This document shows positions 33,524 to 42,377 of a DNA stretch of 54,841 bases, in pieces. Source of the DNA: Spirochaetota bacterium. GTDB lineage: Bacteria > Spirochaetota > Spirochaetia > JABEVK01. Each line of letters begins with the position of its first letter. Within the stretch, counting starts at the first letter, position 1. The translations under genes and the position numbers were made by a program. The DNA lies in contig JAIFLN010000106.1 in NCBI GenBank assembly GCA_020049045.1, positions 1-54,841 on the forward strand. The letters run 5' to 3'. The notes beneath the pieces were generated by a model, which saw nothing but the letters and a program-made list of their open reading frames with translations, was not told where the DNA came from and made no database searches.

Positions 33524-33552
33524 AGGCTACAGAAACCAAAGGGGCCGGTCAA
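33524..33552 (-). promoter_or_regulatory. Candidate leaderless promoter of lysC
   Basis: On the minus strand TTGACC (33547-33552, 5/6), 17-base spacer, TAGCCT (33524-33529, 3/6) and then 7 bases to the ATG. The -35 is in one arm of the inverted repeat at 33543-33564. Confidence 0.4.
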
Positions 33553-33564
33553 GCCGAACCGGCC
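33543..33564. repeat. Inverted repeat between lysC and punA
   Basis: GGCCGGT (33543-33549) and ACCGGCC (33558-33564) form a perfect 7-base stem around an 8-base loop in a 96-base divergent gap. It overlaps the likely lysC -35 and abuts the likely punA -35, so it could be an operator. It is between start codons, so a terminator role is unlikely. Confidence 0.45.
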
Positions 33565-33593
33565 TTTGCAGATGAGGGGAAAAGCAGTATTCT
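33565..33593 (+). promoter_or_regulatory. Candidate promoter of punA
   Basis: TTTGCA (33565-33570), 17-base spacer and TATTCT (33588-33593), both 4/6. Leads to AAGGAG and the ATG at 33613. Confidence 0.3.
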
Positions 33594-33612
33594 GATGCAT
33601 CAAGGAGTTCCC

Positions 33613-34428
33613 ATGGACACTGCAATTTCCATCGCCGTCGATCAGGCTTTGGCCTATATCAAGACCAAGACAGATGCCATTCCCTCTGTTGGAATCATCC
33701 TTGGCTCTGGTCTTTCTGGTATCGGCGATGCCTTTCCCGGGGTGAGCATGGACTATCATGAAATCCCAGGGTTTCCACGACCCACGGTCGCTGGCCACCG
33801 CGGCGTCTTGAAGGTTGGTCCTCAAGCAGCTATCTTTCTCGGAAGGTTTCATTTTTATGAAGGCAATCCCATGTCCACGGTTGTTTTCCCCATTCTTCTG
33901 ATGAAGAAATGGGGTGTCAAAACGATTGTTCTGACGAATGCTGCCGGTGGTGTGAATCCTAACTTTATTCCCGGCCAATTGGTGTTGATCAACGACCATA
34001 TCAATTTCCAAGGTACAAACGCTTTTATGGGAGCCCATGATCCACAATGGGGTCCCAGGTTTTTTGACATGACAACCACCTACACCCCGGCTCTCAGAGA
34101 CAAAATTCAAAAGATTGCCAAGGAAAAGCTTGGAAAGTCTCTTGATGAAGGTGTGTACATGGGATTCACAGGTCCTTGCTATGAAACGCCGGCAGAAGTG
34201 AGGATGGCTTCGGTTCTAGGTGCGAGTCTCGTAGGTATGAGCACCGTTCCGGAAGCCATTGCTGCAAGAAGTTGCGGCCTGGACCTGGCTGCAATTTCAG
34301 TTTGCACCAACCTCGCTGCGGGTATCAGCAAAACGGAACTCAACCATGCCGAGGTTGTTGAATTCGGAAAAAAAGCCGAAGCCTCGCTCCAGACCATCTT
34401 GACCGGTCTGGTGGCAGATTTGTCCTAA
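33613..34428 (+). CDS. punA: Purine nucleoside phosphorylase (trimeric PNP-I)
   Basis: Cleaves guanosine/inosine to base and ribose-1-phosphate for salvage. 271 residues. Motifs: GIILGSGLSGIGD, GHRGVLKVG, GRFHFYEG, TNAAGGVNPNFIPG, GFTGPCYETPAEVRM and ISVCTNLAAGIS. AAGGAG 5 bases before the ATG fixes the start; a longer frame from 33460 would run through the promoter region. Overlaps the JAMM-DinG gene by one base (TAATG). Confidence 0.95.
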   Translation: MDTAISIAVDQALAYIKTKTDAIPSVGIILGSGLSGIGDAFPGVSMDYHEIPGFPRPTVAGHRGVLKVGPQAAIFLGRFHFYEGNPMSTVVFPILLMKKWGVKTIVLTNAAGGVNPNFIPGQLVLINDHINFQGTNAFMGAHDPQWGPRFFDMTTTYTPALRDKIQKIAKEKLGKSLDEGVYMGFTGPCYETPAEVRMASVLGASLVGMSTVPEAIAARSCGLDLAAISVCTNLAAGISKTELNHAEVVEFGKKAEASLQTILTGLVADLS

Positions 34429-36872
34429 TGGAGTTCGGGGACCGTTTTACTCCTGAGGTCCTAGACCTACTTAGGGAAGAAATCACCAGGGCAGGGGGCA
34501 ATGAAGTCCTTTTCGTCGGACGTATTGCTCCTGGAGGTCATCGGGTTTCTGAGGTCAAAGCCGTTGCCCGTGGAACTCGGGATATGGTACCTGCCCTGTC
34601 CCAGCATATGCGTCAGGGCGATGTAGTCATCCACAATCATCCCTCCGGTGTATTGCAACCTTCCCACGCCGACCTCGAGGTTGCCAATGGCTTGGGACAG
34701 CAGGGAATTGGATCCTGGATTGTCAATAACCTCGTCAATGACTGCTACGCCATCTGCGAGCCACTTGAGGTGTCATCCCACAGTCCCCTTCCAGCAGAAG
34801 AAACAGCAGGCCCTCTGGAACCCGGTGGCAGCTTTGAGAAGGTCTTGGGTTCTTTTGAAAGCCGTCCGAGTCAGGTGGATTTACTGAAGCTCTTTACCCG
34901 AGGGTTTAATGAAGATGGTGTTGTTATGGCCGAAGCTGGAACCGGTGTCGGTAAGAGTTTTGCCTACCTTGTACCGTCACTTCTATGGGTGAGCCAAAAC
35001 AAAGAGAGGGTGGTTGTCAGTACAGCGACAATCAATCTTCAGCAGCAGTTGTTTGAGAAGGACATACCACTCGTACAAAAAGCGCTGGGTACGGCCGTTA
35101 AGGCCGTTCTTGTAAAAGGGCGGCGCAACTTTCTTTGCCCATCGAGATTAGCCGATGAACTGAAGGATGTGAATTTCGAAAGCACCATTCCTGTCGATCA
35201 GCTCAACGCCATTGCCGAATGGTCGGCAATAAGCAAAACTGGCGACGTTGCAGAGTTGGGGTTTCTTCCGGAGGAGGCACTCTGGGGTAGGGTCTGCAGC
35301 GATCAAGACGTTTGTCACGGGATGCGGTGTGCTCAGAAGGATGGTTGTTTTCTGGCACGATCGCGAAAGGAGGCTGCAGGAGCAGGACTACTTGTGGCCA
35401 ACCACCACCTTCTATTCGCCGATCTGGCCCTGAGGATGAATGGGTTTGGTGCGGATGCTACCGCGATATTGCCGCCCTTTCAACGAATAGTCTTCGATGA
35501 AGCTCACCATATTGAAAAAAGTGCCACCAGTTATTTCAGCTCGGAGTTCAGCCGTCCATTTCTGATGAAAATTCTCAACCGATTGTACCGTCAGCGAAGA
35601 GGCCGGGCCTCAGGTATCGTGTTGACACTGCAGGGGTTGGGAACTGACAGCATTGATTTCGGTCAATTTCCAACCCTGATTTCTGAAGTGACAGAAAAAG
35701 CCGATTCTTTCAACTTGGAGGCATTGGCTGCCCTCAATGGTTCCTACAGTTTGAGGCTCGCAGGTGAGCAAGGAATTGCAGCTCTGGATCGACTGATGAC
35801 TCCTTTGACTTTTCTCCAGAAGCCTTTGCTCCAATTGGGAGACCTCTGTAAACGTTTAGCCGAGCTTTGGGAAGACGAGAAAGAAATTCCCCCTGAAGTA
35901 TGGGAAATAAAGACTTTGGGCAATCGATTGGATTCTCTTAGCAAGACCATTGATCGATGCCGTAACTTTCAGCAGGACCCCGGAAGTGTGTATTGGCTTG
36001 ATCGGGCAAGAGATGGTTTCGGAAATGTTCATGTCGAATTGGTCATTTCTCCCCTTACCATCGATAAACTGATGAATCAAGCTGTGTTTGATCCTTATGG
36101 TACCATCTTGATGACGAGCGCAACTTTGGCAGTCAGGGGTGAATTCACCTTTTGGTCCAGCCGTGTTGGGCTGTCCCTTGTGCCTGAAGAACGTCGACTT
36201 TCCGGGATTTTTCCTTCCCCTTTTGATTATGCCAACCGAGTTCTGACTGGCTGTCCTATTGACTTCCCCTCGCCGGATCAAGATTCGTATCAGGCCCGGC
36301 TCGAAGCCTACCTGCCGGAAATCCTGTTGGCAAGCGGTGGAAGTGCTTTGGTATTGTTCACAAACTACGAGAGCATGAAAGCAGCCTATGCAAAAGTCCA
36401 TCCGCAGTTGGCAGCCAAAGGAATCAGTGTTTACCGTCAAGGGGAGGAGGAAAGAGGAAAGCTGCTTACCCGGTTCAAGGCTGAGATAAGCAGTGTGCTA
36501 TTCGCCACTGACAGTTTTTGGGAAGGAGTCGACAGCCCAGGAGATACTTTAAGGTTGGTTGTTCTCTGCAGGCTTCCATTTCGTGTTCCTTCCGATCCGG
36601 TGCTTGCCGCCCGTATGGAAGACTTGGAAAAAAGGGGGTTGGACAGTTTTATGAACTTCAGCCTTCCAGAAGCTGTTACACGCTTCAAACAAGGTTTTGG
36701 CAGGTTAATCAGACATACAGAAGATTCGGGTGTCGTCATTATACTCGACACCCGTCTCGTCCGTAAAAACTATGGGCAACTGTTTTTGGCATCTGTTCCT
36801 GAAACCAGACGGGCTTTTGTTCCTGCAATGGAACTGACCGGTGCCATCAAACGTTTCCTAGATCGAGTCTAG
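34428..36872 (+). CDS. JAMM (RadC/MPN-type) domain fused to DinG/XPD-like helicase
   Basis: 814 residues. Residues 1-~120 are a RadC-like JAMM domain with the full metalloprotease signature: E26, H69-N-H71, S79, D82. Residues ~145-814 are an XPD/DinG superfamily-2 helicase: Walker A AGTGVGKS (~170-177), candidate FeS-cluster cysteines C237, C296, C301, C307 (also C290), DEAH at 357-360, and C-terminal motifs GGSALVLFTNYES, FWEGVDSPGD and QGFGRLIRH. It probably unwinds DNA 5'-3' during repair. The JAMM fusion suggests metal-dependent peptide or isopeptide processing or just protein binding; which is unknown. Overlaps punA by one base and stops one base before the convergent barrel gene. Confidence 0.88.
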   Translation: MEFGDRFTPEVLDLLREEITRAGGNEVLFVGRIAPGGHRVSEVKAVARGTRDMVPALSQHMRQGDVVIHNHPSGVLQPSHADLEVANGLGQQGIGSWIVNNLVNDCYAICEPLEVSSHSPLPAEETAGPLEPGGSFEKVLGSFESRPSQVDLLKLFTRGFNEDGVVMAEAGTGVGKSFAYLVPSLLWVSQNKERVVVSTATINLQQQLFEKDIPLVQKALGTAVKAVLVKGRRNFLCPSRLADELKDVNFESTIPVDQLNAIAEWSAISKTGDVAELGFLPEEALWGRVCSDQDVCHGMRCAQKDGCFLARSRKEAAGAGLLVANHHLLFADLALRMNGFGADATAILPPFQRIVFDEAHHIEKSATSYFSSEFSRPFLMKILNRLYRQRRGRASGIVLTLQGLGTDSIDFGQFPTLISEVTEKADSFNLEALAALNGSYSLRLAGEQGIAALDRLMTPLTFLQKPLLQLGDLCKRLAELWEDEKEIPPEVWEIKTLGNRLDSLSKTIDRCRNFQQDPGSVYWLDRARDGFGNVHVELVISPLTIDKLMNQAVFDPYGTILMTSATLAVRGEFTFWSSRVGLSLVPEERRLSGIFPSPFDYANRVLTGCPIDFPSPDQDSYQARLEAYLPEILLASGGSALVLFTNYESMKAAYAKVHPQLAAKGISVYRQGEEERGKLLTRFKAEISSVLFATDSFWEGVDSPGDTLRLVVLCRLPFRVPSDPVLAARMEDLEKRGLDSFMNFSLPEAVTRFKQGFGRLIRHTEDSGVVIILDTRLVRKNYGQLFLASVPETRRAFVPAMELTGAIKRFLDRV

Positions 36873-36873
36873 T

Positions 36874-38118
36874 TTAAAACTCAAGAATACTTCTGATCCC
36901 AAGAGTCCAGGCAGAACCAGTACCTAAGGTGAACTCCCTATCTTGCTCACCGCCGTTATATTGAGCAAATGCACTGAAGGGAATCAGACCTGGAAAGGTC
37001 GTCCTCAAGCTGGCAGTCGAGGTCCAACTGAGATCAGATAAATTGGAAGTTCCCGAAAGACTGCCCGTGACATCCGGGCCTAGCAGCTTCTTCTTCAGCA
37101 ACTCACCGTAGAAATAAGCCTTTCCCCAGTAAAAAGGAGTAAACTTTCCAGTAGCGAGAAGAGTGCGGGTCAAAGAAATGTTGTCTGCTCCATCGGGATT
37201 CCAGAATCCTTCTGCCCGCAGAGTCCATTCCGAATCCAGACCAAAGCTCCGTTCTCCCCCAACGCTGGTAGAATAGGTACCACGGTAACCCTCCAGGGGC
37301 AAGACAGCTCCTAATTCCCCCCAAAGATCGATTCCAGCAAATGCACCGCTAGCTGTGAGGCCTAATCTTGGATCGGAAGTTTTCCCGAAATTTCCTACAA
37401 TGCCCACATTCCAACCCAAAACAGTTGTGTCTGTCTTAAACGCTAGGCTGCCAGTTTCGATGAGGTCTTGAGGTACTCCACCAACGGTTAAGGATCGACT
37501 GGCATCGGCAAATACAAAGAGGTTTCCAGCAGAAAACGGTATGTGAACTCGAAGTCCGGGCTTGCCGGCCCTAGTATCTAGCGCTGCATTGGGATCTGTG
37601 CTTCTTCGATTAACAAAGTCCGAAGGACTCCAGATGGCACTGGCACCCCAATCGAGCAACTGATTACCAAGCCGAAGAAAGACCAGCTTGCCTACATCGA
37701 AGGAAAGATGGAATTCACTGAGTTGATAAAGTGGGGAATCAGGGTCGGGAAACGAGCTAGCATAGAGACTCTCGAGACCTGGATTAGTTGCTGAGGCCCA
37801 AAGAGTGTGGTTGTACGAATAAGAGGTGTAAAGCGATCCAATTGTTGGATTCGTTGCCTTAAGGAACGCTTTTCCTGTAAAGAGTGACCTGCTCCCATAT
37901 CCACCACTTTCCGTAGGTAGTACCAAGTTAGTTGTGGAGGCTAAAGAGGTGCCACCTAACCACACCAGTTTGTTGGCGTCTTCGGATGCTTTGCCCTCAG
38001 CAACTGCAGCATCAAAAACTCCTTCGGCAAAAATATCGTCTTCCGAGTCTTGACCAAATAATGGAATGGATAAAAGCAAAAGGGATACTAAAGAAAACGT
38101 TAGGGTTTTACTCATCAT
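36874..38118 (-). CDS. Outer-membrane beta-barrel protein
   Basis: 414 residues. N-terminal signal peptide (hydrophobic SLVSLLLLSIPLFG, cut near GQDSEDD). The mature protein is rich in short amphipathic strands with aromatic ends (GSLYTSYSYNHTLWAS, FHLSFDVGKLVFLRLG, WTLRAEGFW) and ends in ILEF, a C-terminal phenylalanine typical of BAM-inserted barrels. About 16 or more strands are plausible. Last gene of the TetR-ABC-LolA-like operon; it may be the outer-membrane partner of that exporter. Ends one base from the convergent helicase gene. Confidence 0.85.
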   Translation of the reverse strand: MMSKTLTFSLVSLLLLSIPLFGQDSEDDIFAEGVFDAAVAEGKASEDANKLVWLGGTSLASTTNLVLPTESGGYGSRSLFTGKAFLKATNPTIGSLYTSYSYNHTLWASATNPGLESLYASSFPDPDSPLYQLSEFHLSFDVGKLVFLRLGNQLLDWGASAIWSPSDFVNRRSTDPNAALDTRAGKPGLRVHIPFSAGNLFVFADASRSLTVGGVPQDLIETGSLAFKTDTTVLGWNVGIVGNFGKTSDPRLGLTASGAFAGIDLWGELGAVLPLEGYRGTYSTSVGGERSFGLDSEWTLRAEGFWNPDGADNISLTRTLLATGKFTPFYWGKAYFYGELLKKKLLGPDVTGSLSGTSNLSDLSWTSTASLRTTFPGLIPFSAFAQYNGGEQDREFTLGTGSAWTLGIRSILEF

Positions 38119-38127
38119 TGATCCCTC

Positions 38128-38883
38128 TTACCGACTTTGTTCTTCTAGGAAGGCTTGGCTGAAGGTATAATCAGGAATCTTCGATGTGCTGATCTCAAGG
38201 TTGCTCAAGAGGGTACTCTGTCCCTTCTCAAGATTGTTAACCGACATCAACTTTGTGAATAGGAATTTTCCTGGTCCTACTTCCTTATAGTCAACATAGT
38301 AAACGGTCCGAAGGAGAGTGCGGCTGGCTGAGAAATTTTCAACCTTCATCGGTAGACCATCACTGACTCGGATGTACCACTTCTGTATGGGAAAACTAAC
38401 ATCGAGCGATTTTGCATTGAGCTCAAGGACGGTAGTATCAAACTTAGAGATTTTCTCGGTTCCAAGAATCTTCGGTTCGTATTGGCTCAATAGATCTTGT
38501 TTTCCAAAGAGGTCAGTTCGAACATCACTGGACCCTACGTCATCTTTCCGGTTTCTGTATACAAACTCACGGGTGGAAGGTAAGTAGAGATAAAGATCAT
38601 CTCCAGTACGGGTATAGCCTTTTCCTTTTTCACTGTCAGGATACTGAAAAAGTATCGTGAACCTTCCAGCGAGGTCACGGCGAAAAATCTTGAGTCGTAA
38701 AACTCTGTCGGCTTCCCCTGATTTTTTTTGAACAAGTTGGAATGTACTAGTCAAATCTAATGCTTCAACATTGATTTTGTTTTCCATCTGCTGGATCAAA
38801 GACTTGGCATCCTGCGCCCAAGACCCTGAAGTGAACAGTAGGAAAAGGCCCATCATTCCGATAGATCTGATGATTTGTTTCAT
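38128..38883 (-). CDS. Periplasmic LolA-like outer-membrane lipoprotein-sorting protein
   Basis: 251 residues with a clear signal peptide (LFLLFTSGSWAQ, cleavage near AQD). The mature part matches the COG2834 LolA-like family in pattern: LKIFRRDLAGRFTILFQYP, GDDLYLYLPSTREFVYRN, WYIRVSDGLPMKVENF. Such folds carry lipids or lipid anchors across the periplasm. ATG at 38883 has AGGAG 6 bases upstream. It sits between the permease genes and an outer-membrane barrel gene. Confidence 0.88.
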   Translation of the reverse strand: MKQIIRSIGMMGLFLLFTSGSWAQDAKSLIQQMENKINVEALDLTSTFQLVQKKSGEADRVLRLKIFRRDLAGRFTILFQYPDSEKGKGYTRTGDDLYLYLPSTREFVYRNRKDDVGSSDVRTDLFGKQDLLSQYEPKILGTEKISKFDTTVLELNAKSLDVSFPIQKWYIRVSDGLPMKVENFSASRTLLRTVYYVDYKEVGPGKFLFTKLMSVNNLEKGQSTLLSNLEISTSKIPDYTFSQAFLEEQSR

Positions 38884-38896
38884 AGGATTCTCCTTA

Positions 38897-40222
38897 TTAA
38901 TAGACAGTTCCAAGGGCCACAGCCGCCTTGACTTTCCCTCCGTGACGGGCGGGAAAGAACGAGAAAAAAGCAGTAAAAGTAAGAATAGTGACCAAAATCG
39001 TGAGAAGGCTTGATATTGTTGGAACCAACACTAAATGACCCTTCTCAAGAAAGAGACTCAAGACACCAGCAGGTGGCAATGTCAAGAAATTTGAGACCCC
39101 AAAGACTACCAATAGGCCTGTCATAAGGCCCCCGATAACAAAGACCAAGCTTAAGAAAACGTTTTCTGCTACAAGCATCAGAATAATGTCCTTAACATCA
39201 GTACCAATAGCTCTCAAAGTTCCTATCTCCTGAATACGATCACTGATTGTCATCCGCATATTGATGAAAATTGAGATCGCAATGATAAAGAGCAAGATCG
39301 AAGCAAGAAATAAACCAACTCCATTGACTGCCGCCTGAGCCTGACTAAGCAAGGATATGACTTCGTCGACGGTAGCGACCGTTAGTCGTTTTTCGTTGAT
39401 ATCCTCACCCAGCATTTTATATTGAGGACTTGCCGCTGCTACGACCGAAACCGCCGCTCCATCACTTGCTGGTTTTGATGCAATATATCCAGCTGCCTCC
39501 AGCCTCGGCAAAATAAGTGCTCTTTTTTCTGCAAAAGATTTGGGGACATCAAAGTACACAAAAAGATTACTGGCAGAAGCCTTGTCGTTCAGATCGAGTG
39601 ACTGAAGAAAATCGAAATGGCTGACGACAATATCCTGGACAAAGTAGTTGGCACTTTCATAAATACCCACAACCTTGACAGTACCTGTGTTAAAGGCTCC
39701 GAATCGTGTTCTGGTAGAGATAATCAACTCATCGTCCTGCTTGAGCTCCAGGTAATCAGCTGTCACACGACTGATGAGTACTCCGTTCGGATTTTGAACA
39801 AAACTCTCCCAAGAACCTGTTAGAAAATTGAGTTGATCTTTCAGTGCCAAATCCCTGGAGGTATCTAGTCCCTGAAAAGAAAGGCTTTTGGAAAAACCCC
39901 GGTTGTAGACGGTCGAGGTGAGTTTATACCGAGCCAAGACTGTGACGGATTCGCCGAATTCATCCTTAAAAGCTTGGATTACGGAAGGGTAGTCAGCAAT
40001 CCCCAGAAGAGTCTTACCTTTAGTGATCGTCTCACCGGATATTGTGATATGTCCAGCTGCCACCGAGATAAGATTTCCAGAAAAGTTGGCTTTCACTCCC
40101 TCGCTGAACGAAAAGATAAGCAGAAGGAGTAGAGCGACAACAAAATAGTTGACACCTAAGGTGACGCTGCGTTTTTTCTGCCGGAAGACGTTCTTAAACG
40201 CCATATTCAAATAGTAGGGCAT
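38897..40222 (-). CDS. ABC transporter permease, FtsX/MacB-LolE type (second)
   Basis: 441 residues. One N-terminal helix (FVVALLLLLIFSF), a ~240-residue periplasmic MacB-like domain, then three C-terminal helices. The FtsX domain carries ISDRIQEIGTLRAIGTD, which couples to the ATPase. Such type VII systems extract lipoproteins or push substrates mechanically, not by classic transmembrane transport. Start has AGGAG upstream. Partner of the permease at 40232. Confidence 0.92.
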   Translation of the reverse strand: MPYYLNMAFKNVFRQKKRSVTLGVNYFVVALLLLLIFSFSEGVKANFSGNLISVAAGHITISGETITKGKTLLGIADYPSVIQAFKDEFGESVTVLARYKLTSTVYNRGFSKSLSFQGLDTSRDLALKDQLNFLTGSWESFVQNPNGVLISRVTADYLELKQDDELIISTRTRFGAFNTGTVKVVGIYESANYFVQDIVVSHFDFLQSLDLNDKASASNLFVYFDVPKSFAEKRALILPRLEAAGYIASKPASDGAAVSVVAAASPQYKMLGEDINEKRLTVATVDEVISLLSQAQAAVNGVGLFLASILLFIIAISIFINMRMTISDRIQEIGTLRAIGTDVKDIILMLVAENVFLSLVFVIGGLMTGLLVVFGVSNFLTLPPAGVLSLFLEKGHLVLVPTISSLLTILVTILTFTAFFSFFPARHGGKVKAAVALGTVY

Positions 40223-40231
40223 GACTTCTCC

Positions 40232-41650
40232 TTACTTTCCACTCATCGCTTTGAGCGGTGAAACTGAAACTGCAACCCGAGTGGGGTACAGTGTTGCCAG
40301 AAATGAAACAACAAGAACCAGTAACAAACCGAAAACAAAGGGTCCAGGAGTAATGATCATCTGAAGGGGACCTCCGCCAACAAGATACTGGCTGATAATC
40401 AAAGGTAACGAGATACCACCTGGGCCAATAATGAAGATCAACATCAAACTTAGGACAATGCCTGTCAGAGCAGCTGCAAGATTTAAAATCAACGACTCCC
40501 AAAGAAAGATGGCGGAAACGAAACTTTTGTCTGCACCGAGGGCACGATAGGTTCCAATCTCACCCGTTCTTTCCAAGATATTGATAATAAGAGTGTTCAT
40601 AAGAATGAAAACGACAATCAAGAAAATCAAGAGAACAATGCCCACAATCACTGCTTGAAGAATTCCGGCTATAGAAGAAAAGAAGCTGGATGCTTTATCC
40701 CAAGTTGCTGTCTTGACTGCAAACCCCTGTTCCTTGAGTGCGTTGCTAAAGGCTTGCTGATCAGCACCTTCTTTAAATTTTACCGAGAGCATTGTATAAC
40801 CCGTCAGGGTCTGGACTTTCAAAGAATCCACGTCGAGTGTGTCAAACGCTGCTGAATCAGCAAGAGCGAAAATATCTTCATCACTGGAAGCACCAAAGGC
40901 TGAATCCATTTCAGTTGGCAAAGACCCTTCTGCAACACCGGTGAAGTTATACAATTTTCCGTAAGTTCCAATATCCATATAATTGACATAGTCAAAGACA
41001 TTGGCATATTTCACTGGGTCAAATATCCCTCGAACAGTAGTAGGGACAGCGTTAACTGCACCTCCTCCTGTGACGCTTAAAAGGGTAACTTTGTCACCAG
41101 GCTGCAAATTGATACCGTATTTATCGATATATTGCTGGTGTTGCCGTGTAGAAAGAAGTATGCCGTCCTCCGTTCCTGATCCAGGAACACCAAAATACGC
41201 TCCTGTCTTGATGGCAAGGTTGTTAAAGGTATCTTGATAACGAGGTGCGTCCACAGCGTAAAAGAGGAACGAGAGATCAAGCTTTTTGCCATCTTTTTCA
41301 ACGCTGATCAAACCATAATTCTGAGCGATTCCTACGAATTTGCTCACATCATTACGGGAAGCCAACCAATCCTGAAGACCGTTTGCATTTTCAACGGGCG
41401 GAAGGGGAGTCGTAAAACTAAATGGTGAAGGTAAATCCTTGCTTTTTGATGAGTACAGTACCAAATCCCCAGTGAAGTTTCCTATGATTGCCTGCTTGCT
41501 GCCGATTTGTGCGCTTGTAGCAAAAGTTCCCCCGAAGACGATCAGAAATGTTCCCAAAACAACGAGAAGCCCAATCAAAGTCATCCGTGACTTTCGTCTT
41601 CCTAGGGATCGCAAAGCAATAGTAAAGGGTGCGTTGCTGATTCCCGCCAC
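40232..41650 (-). CDS. ABC transporter permease, FtsX/MacB-LolC type (first)
   Basis: 472 residues from GTG at 41650, which sits just after the ATPase stop (TGAAGTG) behind a GGAAGGGGG ribosome site. The N-terminal helix (LIGLLVVLGTFLIVFGG), large periplasmic domain (~60-340) and three C-terminal helices with ILERTGEIGTYRALGAD match the FtsX family. An upstream frame to 41680 overlaps the ATPase end. Forms a heterodimer with the next permease. Confidence 0.92.
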   Translation of the reverse strand: MAGISNAPFTIALRSLGRRKSRMTLIGLLVVLGTFLIVFGGTFATSAQIGSKQAIIGNFTGDLVLYSSKSKDLPSPFSFTTPLPPVENANGLQDWLASRNDVSKFVGIAQNYGLISVEKDGKKLDLSFLFYAVDAPRYQDTFNNLAIKTGAYFGVPGSGTEDGILLSTRQHQQYIDKYGINLQPGDKVTLLSVTGGGAVNAVPTTVRGIFDPVKYANVFDYVNYMDIGTYGKLYNFTGVAEGSLPTEMDSAFGASSDEDIFALADSAAFDTLDVDSLKVQTLTGYTMLSVKFKEGADQQAFSNALKEQGFAVKTATWDKASSFFSSIAGILQAVIVGIVLLIFLIVVFILMNTLIINILERTGEIGTYRALGADKSFVSAIFLWESLILNLAAALTGIVLSLMLIFIIGPGGISLPLIISQYLVGGGPLQMIITPGPFVFGLLLVLVVSFLATLYPTRVAVSVSPLKAMSGK

Positions 41651-41651
41651 T

Positions 41652-42377
41652 TCAAGCCCCCTTCCGATCATCACCAACAATCAAACCATCCTTGATAGCA
41701 ATCACTCTTCTTGCCAGTGTCATGATGTGCTGATCGTGCGTCGAGAAAAGAAAGGTTGTTCCTTCACGCTGGTTTAGTTCCTGCATCAATTCGAGAATTT
41801 TGGCACCAGTCGCAGAATCCAGATTGGCGGTAGGTTCATCAGCAAGTATCACTAACGGGTTCGTCACAAGTGCCCGGGCGATGGCAACACGCTGCCTTTG
41901 CCCCCCGGAGAGTTCGTTAGGTTTGTTCTTAAGTCTATCTGCGAGACCAACTTCTTCAATCAATCTCATGACTCGCTCACGACGGGTTTTTTCATCCAGT
42001 CCTTTCTCTAGAAGCAGGGGTAGTTCGATATTTTCATAAACATTCAATACAGGAATGAGGTTGAAACTCTGGAAAATGAAACTGATGGTTGAGCGGCGAT
42101 ATTTCGTCAGCTTTTTGTCCGGGAGTGAGCTGACGTCATCGCCCCCGATAAGGATGTGACCCGCCGTTGGATTATCAATGCAACCAATCATATTGAGGAT
42201 TGTGCTTTTTCCTGATCCAGATGGACCTGCAATGGCTGTGAATTCACCCTTAGTGATTTCGAAGGAAACACCTTTGAGTGCCTCAACCTTGGTTGATCCT
42301 AAGAAGTACTCCTTGGTGACATCCGACAACCGAATGATCGTGTCATGTGCTTGTGTGTTGTTCTGTACTGACTTCAC
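41652..42377 (-). CDS. ABC transporter ATP-binding subunit, LolD/MacB type
   Basis: 241 residues. Walker A GPSGSGKST, Q-loop FIFQSFNLIP, signature LSGGQRQR, Walker B LVILADEPTANLD and H-switch FSTHDQH. It energises the two FtsX-type permeases downstream. Starts with GTG overlapping the TetR stop (GTGA) behind CAGGAG. Confidence 0.95.
   Translation of the reverse strand: MKSVQNNTQAHDTIIRLSDVTKEYFLGSTKVEALKGVSFEITKGEFTAIAGPSGSGKSTILNMIGCIDNPTAGHILIGGDDVSSLPDKKLTKYRRSTISFIFQSFNLIPVLNVYENIELPLLLEKGLDEKTRRERVMRLIEEVGLADRLKNKPNELSGGQRQRVAIARALVTNPLVILADEPTANLDSATGAKILELMQELNQREGTTFLFSTHDQHIMTLARRVIAIKDGLIVGDDRKGA

Noticed and set aside
33543-33564. Inverted repeat as an intrinsic terminator
   Set aside because: It lies between two divergent start codons where no transcript needs to end, and the T-run is short.
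32176-34110. Aspartate kinase with a 198-residue N-terminal extension
   Set aside because: The extension runs through the divergent gap and antisense to punA; the MIVLKFGGTS start at 33516 is the family start.
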